NCBI RefSeq assembly: GCF_014643455.1
Contig: NZ_BMJM01000005.1
Span: forward strand, 62,001-126,000
DNA length: 64,000 nucleotides
Source: Sandarakinorhabdus glacialis
GTDB lineage: Bacteria; Pseudomonadota; Alphaproteobacteria; Sphingomonadales; Sphingomonadaceae
Direction of reading: 5' to 3'
In this document: one piece after another, positions 1-7,120 of the stretch
How positions within the stretch are numbered: the stretch's first letter is position 1
Layout of the letters: each line of letters starts with the position of its first letter
The notes under the pieces: generated by a model
The model's database searches: none
What the model was told of the DNA's origin: nothing
Seen by the model: only the letters and a program-made list of their open reading frames with translations
Position numbers and translations under genes: made by a program

Positions 1-422
1 CCGCCGCCGAATTCCGCGCCGACGGCTTCTTCAGCACCGGCGACCTGGCGACAATCGACAGCGGCGGCATCGTCCGCATTGTGGGGCGCGAAAAAGACAT
101 GATCATCTGCGGCGGGCTGAACGTCTATCCCAAGGAAATCGAGGAGCTGATCGACGCCATGCCCGGCGTCGCCGAAGCCGCCGTCATCGGCTTGCCCCAC
201 CCCGATTTCGGCGAGGCCGTCTGCGCCGTTGTCCGCCTCGATCCGGCCGAACCACGACCCACGCCCGCCACGATCATCACCGCGCTCAAGCTGGACCTCG
301 CCGGCTTCAAGGTTCCAAAAGCCATCTTCATCGTCGACGAACTGCCCCGCAATGCCATGGCCAAGGTCCAGAAGGCAGCCCTGCGTGCCCGATACGCGAA
401 CCATTTCGAAAGCTCTCAATAG
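1..422 (+). CDS. Malonyl-CoA/acyl-CoA synthetase, C-terminal part (partial)
   Basis: This is the 3' end of a class I adenylate-forming enzyme. The reading frame is open from base 3, so the gene starts outside the window and about 139 residues are visible. STGDLA is followed by the hinge motif GREKDMIICGG and the C-terminal lid, which ends in PRNAMAKVQK carrying the expected catalytic lysine. The combination of PRN and KVQK is typical of malonyl-CoA synthetase (MatB), which makes malonyl-CoA from malonate, CoA and ATP. Other short-chain acyl-CoA ligases look similar, so family is sure and substrate is not. The stop is TAG at 420-422. Confidence 0.8.
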   Translation, partial: AAEFRADGFFSTGDLATIDSGGIVRIVGREKDMIICGGLNVYPKEIEELIDAMPGVAEAAVIGLPHPDFGEAVCAVVRLDPAEPRPTPATIITALKLDLAGFKVPKAIFIVDELPRNAMAKVQKAALRARYANHFESSQ

Positions 423-655
423 CCCGTCATCGACGATGGCCGCAGACGCCTCCGAACCGAGCATTCCGAAAAACCGGCAGTAGCCCTTCGGGCAATCACA
501 ATTCGACCCGTCCGTTCTTAGATCCTGACAGGCCGTTGCTGTTCCTGCGGTCACACCTTATGCAGCGCCCAATGGGGCTAATGCTGCGTTGACAGCCAGC
601 CCTCGCACTTGCGATGTGCATGCCGGTATACAGCGGCTCCAAGGGCGACGACGCA
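423..655 (+). other. Intergenic region upstream of modA
   Basis: No gene is supported here. A TTGACA hexamer at 589-594 could be a -35 element, but the matching -10 (CGATGT at 612-617) is poor. No ModE or MopB type molybdate box with paired AT-rich half-sites was recognised. Confidence 0.4.
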
Positions 656-1450
656 ATGCTCAAGATCATTGCCCGACTGATGTTGGCGCTGGCGCTGCTG
701 ACCGGTTCGCTCGTCCATGCCCAGACCGCGCCCAATATCGCCGTCGCTTCCGACCTGCGTCTCGCTTTCAGCGACGTCGCCGCGGCCTTCACTCGTGACA
801 CAGGCCTGGCCGTCAGGCCTACCTTCGGGTCGTCAGGCAATTTTTTCCGACAGTTGCAACAAGGCGCGCCATTCGAGTTATTCCTCTCCGCCGACGAATC
901 CTACGTGCTGGATCTTGCCAAGACCGGCAAGACGGACGGTGACGGCACCCTCTACGCCATCGGCCGCCTGGCAATCGTCGCCCCGCACGGCTCGCCGCTA
1001 CGCCTCGACGGCAAGCTCGCCGGTTTGCGTGCTGCCATCCGCGCCGGTCAGATCCGCCGCTTTGCCATCGCCAACCCGGAACACGCGCCCTATGGCCAGC
1101 GCGCCGAGGAAGTCCTCCGCGGCGCCGGCCTCTGGCAGCCGCTCGCCGGTCGGCTGGTCCTTGGCGAGAATGTCTCGCAGGCGCTCCAGTTCGCAACATC
1201 GGGCGGCGCGCAAGGCGGCATCATCGCCTACTCGCTCGTCCTCGATCCCGCGTTCGCCCACCGCGCCAACTATGCCCTCATCCCGGCGTCGGCGCACGCG
1301 CCGCTGCGCCAGCGCATGGTGCTGATGCAGGGTGCCGGCGCCACCGCGCAGCGGTTCTATGCCTATCTCCAGGCGCCGCCGGCCCGCCGCATCCTGGCCC
1401 GCCACGGCTTCGCGCTTCCCAGCCCCGCGCTCCTGAAGGCGAAGACCTGA
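656..1450 (+). CDS. modA: Molybdate ABC transporter substrate-binding protein ModA
   Basis: This 264-residue periplasmic protein captures molybdate for import. ATG at 656 was chosen because it is followed directly by a clean signal peptide (MLKIIARLMLALALLTGS, cut near VHAQ). A longer in-frame start at 614 would bury it. The mature protein begins NIAVASDL and contains the SSGNFF and LSAD stretches typical of ModA/WtpA oxyanion-binding proteins. The stop overlaps the modB start (TGATG), so the genes are translationally coupled. Tungstate is also a possible ligand. Confidence 0.9.
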   Translation: MLKIIARLMLALALLTGSLVHAQTAPNIAVASDLRLAFSDVAAAFTRDTGLAVRPTFGSSGNFFRQLQQGAPFELFLSADESYVLDLAKTGKTDGDGTLYAIGRLAIVAPHGSPLRLDGKLAGLRAAIRAGQIRRFAIANPEHAPYGQRAEEVLRGAGLWQPLAGRLVLGENVSQALQFATSGGAQGGIIAYSLVLDPAFAHRANYALIPASAHAPLRQRMVLMQGAGATAQRFYAYLQAPPARRILARHGFALPSPALLKAKT

Positions 1451-2115
1451 TGGACTGGCAGGCGCTGCGCCTGTCGCTGCTGCTCGCCGTCCTGACGACG
1501 ATCATCCTCGTACCGGTCGCCGTGCTCGCCGGCCGCTGGTTGTCAGGTGCGCGCTTTCGCGGCCGCGCGCTGGTCGAGGCCGCCATCGTGCTGCCGCTGC
1601 TGTTACCGCCGACGGTCATCGGCTTCTACCTGCTCGTCGCGATGGGCCCAGGCTCGCCGATCGGCCGCATTGCAACGATCTTCTTCGGCGACACGTTGGT
1701 GTTCAGCTTCAAGGGCATCCTGATTGCATCGATCCTCGTCAACATCCCGTTCGCGGTACAGCCCGCCCAGCGCGCCTTCGACGGCATCGGCAAGGATCTC
1801 CGCGACGCCGCCGCCACTTGCGGCCACTCGGTGTGGCGAACATTCTGGCGGATCGAGTTGCCGCTGGCCTGGCCCGGCATCGTCACCGGCGCCGTCTTTA
1901 CCTTCGCCCACACGCTCGGCGAATTCGGTGTCGTGCTGATGGTCGGCGGCTCGATCCCGGGTGAGACCCGTACAATAGCCTTGTCGATTTACGATCGTGT
2001 CCAGGCCTTCGACAACGCCTCCGCGGGGCGTATGGCCGGGCTGCTGATGGCGATCTCGCTGGCGGCCGTTGCCATCGGCTTCTTCCTTGCCGGCCGGCGC
2101 AACGCCCGTGGCTGA
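1450..2115 (+). CDS. modB: Molybdate ABC transporter permease ModB
   Basis: This 221-residue inner-membrane permease has about five hydrophobic segments. The binding-protein-dependent transport signature lies around the DLRDAAATCGHS stretch, the EAA loop that contacts ModC. VLPLLLPPTVIGFYLL near the N-terminus is characteristic of ModB. It overlaps modA by one base and modC by eight, giving a compact modABC operon. It forms the channel through which molybdate released by ModA crosses the inner membrane. Confidence 0.93.
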   Translation: MDWQALRLSLLLAVLTTIILVPVAVLAGRWLSGARFRGRALVEAAIVLPLLLPPTVIGFYLLVAMGPGSPIGRIATIFFGDTLVFSFKGILIASILVNIPFAVQPAQRAFDGIGKDLRDAAATCGHSVWRTFWRIELPLAWPGIVTGAVFTFAHTLGEFGVVLMVGGSIPGETRTIALSIYDRVQAFDNASAGRMAGLLMAISLAAVAIGFFLAGRRNARG

Positions 2116-2833
2116 GGGCCTTTCCCTCCGCCTGTCCCAGACCGGCCCGATCCCGCTCGACGTCGATATCACCCTGCCTGTGGGCCAGACGCTTGCCCTG
2201 GTCGGCCCCTCGGGTGCCGGCAAGACCACCATCCTGCGCGCCATTGCCGGGCTCTACCGTCCCCGTAGCGGCCACATCGTCGTCAACGGCCAGACCTGGC
2301 TGGACGCCACCACAAATCTCGCCCCCCAACACCGGCGTGTCGGCTTCGTCTTCCAATCCTATGGCCTGTTCCCCCACCTCACCGCCGCCGGCAATATCCG
2401 CGAAGCCATGCTCGAACGTCCCGCGTCCGAGCGCGCCGGTCGCGCCGACGACCTGCTAGCACAAGTCCAGCTCGCCGGCCTCGGCGGCCGTTATCCAGCG
2501 CAATTGTCGGGCGGCCAGCAGCAACGCGTCGCCCTTGCCCGCGCGCTCGCCCGCGATCCGGCCATCCTGCTCCTCGATGAGCCCTTTTCCGCCGTGGATC
2601 ATCCGGTCCGCCGCGCTCTCCACGCCATCATCGCCGAGATCCGCGGCGCATCGCCGCTCCCGATCGTCTTCGTCTCGCACGACGTCGAGGACGCCGTCCG
2701 CAGCGCCGACCAGCTCTGTTTCCTGAGCAAAGGTCGCAGCCTCGAAAGCGGCCCGCCCCGAACGTTGCTCGACGATCCAAACACGCAGCTGTCACGATGG
2801 ATGAACGGGAACGCTTCTGCCGAATCGGATTGA
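2108..2833 (+). CDS. modC: Molybdate ABC transporter ATPase ModC
   Basis: This 241-residue ATPase powers molybdate import. Walker A is GPSGAGKT (residues 33-40), the ABC signature is LSGGQQQRVALARAL and Walker B is ILLLDEP. A GTG start at 2108 was chosen because it overlaps the modB end by eight bases; the in-frame start at 2069 lies well inside modB. At 241 residues it lacks the C-terminal TOBE/MOP molybdate-binding domain of the roughly 350-residue E. coli ModC. It is therefore a short-form ATPase without that regulatory domain. Confidence 0.9.
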   Translation: MAEGLSLRLSQTGPIPLDVDITLPVGQTLALVGPSGAGKTTILRAIAGLYRPRSGHIVVNGQTWLDATTNLAPQHRRVGFVFQSYGLFPHLTAAGNIREAMLERPASERAGRADDLLAQVQLAGLGGRYPAQLSGGQQQRVALARALARDPAILLLDEPFSAVDHPVRRALHAIIAEIRGASPLPIVFVSHDVEDAVRSADQLCFLSKGRSLESGPPRTLLDDPNTQLSRWMNGNASAESD

Positions 2834-2863
2834 TCCGCGCTAATCAGCCCAATCGGGTCCGAA

Positions 2864-3277
2864 TCAGCTCTGTTTGACCATCACGAAGCTGGCGACAATG
2901 CTGGCGGGCATCGGCAGGTAATCGAGAATCGCCGCTTTCGAGGTTGGTACAGTAATGGTCGCCATCACGTCGTCACCGGGTTTGCCGTCCACCATCGTAA
3001 AGACGTAGCTCGCAGCCGGCACCCACTTCGGCAGCGACAGGCGTGCGGCGGCCCCGGCCTGGGCCTTGGTCATCGTACCAACCGATATGGAACGTGTCGT
3101 AGCCCGGGCTGCGCCGATCATGGCGTTGTAAGTATGAAACAAAAACGAAAATTGCAGAACGCCGACCGCGACAAATGTCAGGAACGGTATGAGCAATGCC
3201 AGCTCGACAGCCGCATTACCGCGTCGATCCCGCCGAAGGGGCATCATGGGCCCGAACTGAGTTGCCAACCGTTTCAT
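2864..3277 (-). CDS. tadE: TadE-family pseudopilin/assembly protein
   Basis: This 137-residue protein carries the TadE/TadG signature near its N-terminus, RRGNAAVELALLIPF, which starts a single hydrophobic helix. TadE-type proteins are minor pseudopilins of the tight-adherence secretion system. ATG at 3277 was chosen because a GGGGGCG ribosome-binding site precedes it; an upstream in-frame start at 3337 has none. It is the only pilus gene on the minus strand and is transcribed away from flp. No second TadE/F/G gene is present in the window. Confidence 0.8.
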   Translation of the reverse strand: MKRLATQFGPMMPLRRDRRGNAAVELALLIPFLTFVAVGVLQFSFLFHTYNAMIGAARATTRSISVGTMTKAQAGAAARLSLPKWVPAASYVFTMVDGKPGDDVMATITVPTSKAAILDYLPMPASIVASFVMVKQS

Positions 3278-3490
3278 TACGCCCCCATTACCACGGACCG
3301 ATGATTTGCGACACCTGCGTATTAACGAATTTGACAATATTGATCGAAAAAAAGCCGGGGTTCACAATAGCCGAAACGGTTATATATTCAAATTGTTCTG
3401 AACGATTTCAGAGCGATGGTAGCTTTACCGGAGATGAACGGTCTGGCATGTCTTGCTGACGAATGTAAGACGAGATGTTAGAAATGGGCG

Positions 3491-3505
3491 GTAAACCGCT
3501 TTTAA
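3491..3505 (+). promoter_or_regulatory. Possible CtrA-binding site upstream of flp
   Basis: GTAA-N7-TTAA matches the CtrA consensus TTAA-N7-TTAA at seven of eight positions. It lies 176 bases upstream of the pilin start. CtrA activates pilA in Caulobacter, so the placement is sensible, but one short degenerate match can occur by chance. Confidence 0.3.
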
Positions 3506-3612
3506 TGTTGTATCTTTTCTAATTCACGTTTATTCAGGTCTCAGGGTCCGAAGTTCCGGGGGGAGCGACCTTAACCTTGCAATCCCCAGGACATTCGGTT
3601 TCCCGTCCAGAT

Positions 3613-3657
3613 CGGTTTGAGTCGTCAAACCGCTCCGGACAGCTCGGGCTTTGGCCC
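3613..3657 (+). promoter_or_regulatory. Two stem-loops in the flp mRNA leader
   Basis: CGGTTTGA (3613-3620) and TCAAACCG (3625-3632) form a perfect 8-bp stem with loop GTCG. A second stem, GGGC/GCCC with loop TTTG, follows at 3646-3657. No T-run follows either, so these are more likely leader structures affecting the stability of an abundant pilin mRNA than terminators. Confidence 0.5.
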
Positions 3658-3680
3658 ATGTTAACAGAGGGAAGAACGAA

Positions 3681-3854
3681 ATGATTAACGCAATTCGCAA
3701 TCTCAAGACGAGCAAGAGCGGCGCCTCGGCAGCAGAATATGCTCTGATCATCGCACTTGTCGGTCTCGCTATCGTTGTTGGCGCTGGCGCACTTGGTACT
3801 GCAATCAACACGAACTTCAACGATGCCGCTGGCGTAGTTGGTACAAACCCATAA
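3681..3854 (+). CDS. flp1: Flp-type IVb pilin, first copy
   Basis: This 57-residue major pilin precursor has a short basic leader (MINAIRNLKTSKSG) and then the Flp motif ASAAEYALIIAL. That gives the G-A cleavage site, the conserved Glu-Tyr pair and the start of the hydrophobic assembly helix. The prepilin peptidase CpaA (13956-14474) should cut after the glycine. ATG at 3681 is preceded by a GAGGGAAG ribosome-binding site; an in-frame upstream start at 3651 has none. A strong terminator follows directly, so pilin can be made in excess over the assembly machinery. Confidence 0.92.
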   Translation: MINAIRNLKTSKSGASAAEYALIIALVGLAIVVGAGALGTAINTNFNDAAGVVGTNP

Positions 3855-3864
3855 AGTTTGAGTG

Positions 3865-3903
3865 GGGCCTGCCGTCTTTGACGTGCAGGCCCTTCTTTTT
3901 TTA
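3865..3903 (+). terminator. Rho-independent terminator after flp1
   Basis: GGGCCTGC (3865-3872) pairs perfectly with GCAGGCCC (3885-3892) across a 12-base loop and runs into TTCTTTTTTT. It separates the first pilin from the second pilin and the cpa genes, which would explain high relative expression of flp1. Confidence 0.93.
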
Positions 3904-3942
3904 TTGCTTTGTTCAGGCAACGAATCGATGGGGGCGTCGAGC

Positions 3943-4110
3943 ATGACAAAAGATCTCGATCGCCTTGGGCGATGCGCGAGCGGCGCCTCATCTGCCGAAT
4001 ATGCCTTGATCCTGGGCCTGCTGATGATCGCAATCATCGGCGGCGGAACGGCACTTGGAACCGCCGTAAACTTCCAACTCGACAATGTGTCGCAAGTGCT
4101 GACGCCGTGA
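3943..4110 (+). CDS. flp2: Flp-type IVb pilin, second copy
   Basis: This 55-residue second pilin-like precursor has leader MTKDLDRLGRCASG and mature start ASSAEYALILGL, with the same Glu-Tyr pair and hydrophobic helix as flp1. ATG at 3943 has GGGGGCG upstream at good spacing; ATG at 3928 is an alternative adding five residues. The two pilins share the GTALGTAVN-like segment but differ in the tail. It may be a minor pilin or a differentially expressed variant. It follows the flp1 terminator, so it depends on read-through or its own promoter. Confidence 0.85.
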   Translation: MTKDLDRLGRCASGASSAEYALILGLLMIAIIGGGTALGTAVNFQLDNVSQVLTP

Positions 4111-4212
4111 GCCGGAAAACGGTGCCGACCAACCGCCCCGTTCTGTCGCTTGGGCGAAGTGAACGTCAGTTCGTTGCAAATTTACCACATCTGTTGCAAT
4201 TCTGAGATATGG

Positions 4213-4243
4213 TCATTGTGGTAATGTTGATTACCAACAATGA
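4213..4243. promoter_or_regulatory. Long imperfect palindrome upstream of cpaB
   Basis: TCATTGTGGTAAT (4213-4225) is inverted as ATTACCAACAATGA (4230-4243) with one bulged base and a 4-base centre. It lies in the 289-bp gap between flp2 and cpaB, about 160 bases before the cpaB start. There is no T-run, so it looks like an operator or mRNA structure rather than a terminator. The rest of the gap shows no gene. Confidence 0.5.
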
Positions 4244-4399
4244 TCTTCAGGCCTCGGAAAATTCAGCCGTAAGTTAAATTGGCAACGGATCCGGGCGAGG
4301 GGAGAGGTGGGGCAATGCGTCTCTTTCGTAGTGGGTCGCTTTTACCTGGTGTTGCCCATCGGCAGCCCGGGTACGGCCGGAATTTGAAGGGAGCACCTC

Positions 4400-5284
4400 A
4401 TGCGTAGATCCTCGATCCTCATGCTGGTCACTGCCATGGTGCTCGGCCTGTTCGCGGTTTTCATCGCCCGTTTCTTCGTGGGACCGTCTGGCGCGAAGAC
4501 CACGCCCGAAACGCAGACCGTCGCCGCCGTCGTTGCCGCCCAGCCCTTCGCATTCGGCGAGAAAATCACCGCCGACAAGCTCAAGATCGTCCGTTGGCCG
4601 GCGGCTGGCATCCCGGCCGGCACGTTCCAGCGTATCGCCGACGCTGTTGGCAGCGACGAACGCGTCGCCATGCGCTCGATCGACACCAACGAACTCGTCA
4701 CCGTCAATGGCGTCTCCGGCAAGGAAAGCCGGATGAGCGCCTCGCAGCTGCTCGGCCCGACGATGCGCGCCGCTTCGATCCCGATCACCGAATCCTCAGC
4801 CGCCGGCGGCTTTGTCGCCCCGGGTGACCGCGTCGACGTCTATGTCACCCGCGATCCCGGCGACGAGCAATATCCCTATTCCGATCTCATCGTGCAGAAT
4901 GTCCGTGTCCTTGCGGTGGGTCAGGACAGCAACGTGGCCAAGGACAAGCCCGAAATCGTCAAGACCGCGACCATCGAGGTTTCGCCGCTGCAGGCACAAA
5001 AGCTCGCCCTGGCGGCAACAGTCGGCACCCTGTCGCTCTCGCTGCGCAATATCCTCGACGAAAGCCAGGTCCGCCTCGAGACGGCGCAGTTGCTCGATCT
5101 CAACGACGGCACCGTGACGCGCATTCTCAGCAAGCCCAAGCGCAGCGCCGACGCGCCGCAACAGGTTGCAGCGGCGGCCCCTGCCGGCGGACCACGACCG
5201 ACAGACGGCAGGCCCACCGGACCGTCGGTCGAGGTCTTTCATGGCAACAAGCCGTCGTACCATTCCATTCCTTCGGGGTCATGA
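4400..5284 (+). CDS. cpaB: Flp pilus assembly protein CpaB/RcpC
   Basis: This 294-residue periplasmic protein is anchored by one N-terminal membrane segment (about residues 5-25). A SAF-type domain follows (around KITADKLKIVRWPAAGIPAGTF) and then the RcpC/CpaB conserved region, including APGDRVDVYVT. It assists the secretin in building the outer-membrane pilus channel. An AGGGAG ribosome-binding site precedes ATG 4400. The stop overlaps the cpaC start as ATGA. The C-terminal 50 residues are Pro/Ala-rich and probably disordered. Confidence 0.9.
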   Translation: MRRSSILMLVTAMVLGLFAVFIARFFVGPSGAKTTPETQTVAAVVAAQPFAFGEKITADKLKIVRWPAAGIPAGTFQRIADAVGSDERVAMRSIDTNELVTVNGVSGKESRMSASQLLGPTMRAASIPITESSAAGGFVAPGDRVDVYVTRDPGDEQYPYSDLIVQNVRVLAVGQDSNVAKDKPEIVKTATIEVSPLQAQKLALAATVGTLSLSLRNILDESQVRLETAQLLDLNDGTVTRILSKPKRSADAPQQVAAAAPAGGPRPTDGRPTGPSVEVFHGNKPSYHSIPSGS

Positions 5285-6759
5285 TCGCTATGCACATGTT
5301 CTTCGACAAGATGCCCCCGTCGCAGGCCCAGCCGCCAGCCGGTCCGCCATCCCACACGATTGCCGGCGCAGTGGCGCTGATCCAGCGCTGGGGCGTCCTT
5401 GTCGCCGCCGCCGTGTTCGCCATCGTCGCCATGTCCAGCGCCGGGCCGGCCGATGCCCAGACGGTTGCCGGCTACACTGACGCCCGCACTGGCGCCGTCC
5501 TCAACGTTGCCGTCAACAAATCCACCACGCTTCGCGTCGACCGGGCGCTCGGCAAGGCCGCGGTCGCCAACCCCGATATCGCCGACGTGCTGCCGGTTTC
5601 GATGTCGTCGGTCTACGTCATGGGCCGCGCCATCGGTTCGACCAATGTCAGCCTGTTCGACAAGAAGGGCGGATTGATCGCGGTCGTCGACGTTGTCGTC
5701 ACACCGGATTCGCAAGGGCTCAAGCGCAAGCTGGCCGAACTCATGCCGACGGAACCCGTCGGCGTCAGCGTCTCGAACGATTCGCTCGTGCTGGGCGGCA
5801 CCGTCAGCAGTGCCGGCGCTGCCGACCGGGTTGCGACGATTGCCGAAACCTATGCGCCCAAGAAAGTCATCAACATGATGTCGGTCGGCTCGGCGCAGCA
5901 GGTTCTGCTCGAGGTCCGCTTCTCCGAAATGCAGCGCGGTACCGTCAAGCAGCTCGGCATCAACAATATCAGTTACAGTGGCATCGGCTCGAGCGGTTTT
6001 GCAGCGGTGACTTCGCCCGACCGCGAAAACAATCCGTTCCAGTTCGGCATCAACATCCCGGGCGCCGGCAATCTGACGATCCAGCTCGATGCGCTCGAAC
6101 GCCAGGGCATCATTCGTACGCTGGCACAGCCCAATCTCGTGGCGCTGTCGGGCGAAACCGCGAGCTTCCTCGCCGGCGGCGAGTTTCCTGTTCCGACCGG
6201 CGTCACCCAGAACGGCCAGGTCTCGATCGAGTTCAAGCAATTCGGCGTCAGCCTCGCTTTCACCCCGACGGTCCTCGAGGACGGCTTGATCAACCTGCTG
6301 GTTGCACCCGAAGTCAGCGCGCTCGACCCCGACGCCGGCATCAGCCTCAACGGTATCGTGGTGCCCGGCCTCAAGACCCGGCGCGCCCGCACCATGGTCG
6401 AGCTGCGCGATGGCCAGTCCTTCGCGCTCGCCGGGCTGATCCAGTCCGACTTCGCCAATACCGTCCGCGCCATACCGCTGCTCGGCCGCATCCCGATCAT
6501 CGGCGCGCTGTTCCGCTCGACATCTTACAATCGTAACGAAACCGAGCTGGTCATCGTCGTCACGCCGCGGATCGTTCGCCCGGCCGGCGTGGGCGTCAAG
6601 CTCGCCCTGCCGACCGATCGCATCAACGAGCCGAGCGACGTCGAGATGTTCCTGCTCGGCCGCACCGAACGCCGGACGCCGATGACCCCGGCATCGACAC
6701 CGCCCGCGGCCATCAGACCAGGCGGCGTCGACGGTGAACTTGGCCATATCGTGAGGTGA
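5281..6759 (+). CDS. cpaC: Tad pilus outer-membrane secretin CpaC/RcpA
   Basis: This 492-residue secretin forms the outer-membrane pore of the Flp pilus. An unusually long, polar N-terminus (about 35 residues) precedes a hydrophobic signal segment ending near ADAQTVAGY. Then come the pilus N-terminal domain (LRVDRALGKAAVANPDIADVLP), a BON-like repeat and the secretin domain (SFLAGGEFPVP to VPLLGRIPIIGALF-like core). Internal ATGs at 5290 and 5296 would shorten the leader slightly. The ATGA overlap with cpaB favours 5281. Confidence 0.93.
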   Translation: MIAMHMFFDKMPPSQAQPPAGPPSHTIAGAVALIQRWGVLVAAAVFAIVAMSSAGPADAQTVAGYTDARTGAVLNVAVNKSTTLRVDRALGKAAVANPDIADVLPVSMSSVYVMGRAIGSTNVSLFDKKGGLIAVVDVVVTPDSQGLKRKLAELMPTEPVGVSVSNDSLVLGGTVSSAGAADRVATIAETYAPKKVINMMSVGSAQQVLLEVRFSEMQRGTVKQLGINNISYSGIGSSGFAAVTSPDRENNPFQFGINIPGAGNLTIQLDALERQGIIRTLAQPNLVALSGETASFLAGGEFPVPTGVTQNGQVSIEFKQFGVSLAFTPTVLEDGLINLLVAPEVSALDPDAGISLNGIVVPGLKTRRARTMVELRDGQSFALAGLIQSDFANTVRAIPLLGRIPIIGALFRSTSYNRNETELVIVVTPRIVRPAGVGVKLALPTDRINEPSDVEMFLLGRTERRTPMTPASTPPAAIRPGGVDGELGHIVR

Positions 6760-6761
6760 TC

Positions 6762-7064
6762 ATGAACAATTCGAACCTTCTGCTGCTCGTGCTGGCGTCG
6801 GCTTTGCCCGCCCCGGTCATGGCAGGGACCGATCCGCAGTTTGGCATCACGGTCAGCAATAATATCGCGATCCAGGCTGTCGACATGAACCCGCAATATG
6901 CCGGGGTGTCGATGGCCGGGGGCAACGGCCAGCGCAGCGTCGATGCACATCGCCGGTATCTTTCGGGCAACGTCAAAACCTTGATGAAGGTCGATGGCAA
7001 GGCCGAGGTCGGCGGCCAGGGCGGCGGTCAGGAAGTGCAGACGCTCCAGCCGCAGGGCAAATAA
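6762..7064 (+). CDS. Small secreted protein at the cpaD position (possible minimal CpaD)
   Basis: This 100-residue protein has a signal peptide (MNNSNLLLLVLASALPAPVMAG) and no further membrane segment. A GAGGTGA ribosome-binding site precedes ATG 6762. It sits exactly where cpaD normally lies, between cpaC and cpaE. The stretch FGITVSNNIAIQAVDMNP resembles, from memory, the FGCA..N.A.M..NP segment in the C-terminal half of CpaD. The family is normally about 200 residues with a lipid-anchored N-terminus. If related, this is a half-length CpaD without the lipobox and without the internal cysteine. The C-terminus is Gly/Gln-rich. Confidence 0.5.
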   Translation: MNNSNLLLLVLASALPAPVMAGTDPQFGITVSNNIAIQAVDMNPQYAGVSMAGGNGQRSVDAHRRYLSGNVKTLMKVDGKAEVGGQGGGQEVQTLQPQGK

Positions 7065-7120
7065 CGCAATCCAATCGGCCGCACGCCGTCAATACAGGAC
7101 GGCCAAAGGGGACAAAGACA

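Larger units (their letters stand above)
3278..3680 (+). other. tadE-flp divergent control region, AT-rich
   Basis: This 403-bp gene-free stretch is markedly richer in A and T than its surroundings. It must hold the promoters of tadE (leftward) and of the Flp pilin (rightward). It contains a CtrA-like site and two leader hairpins, listed separately. A TATATA cluster lies at about 3381, but no convincing sigma-70 pair was found. Confidence 0.6.
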
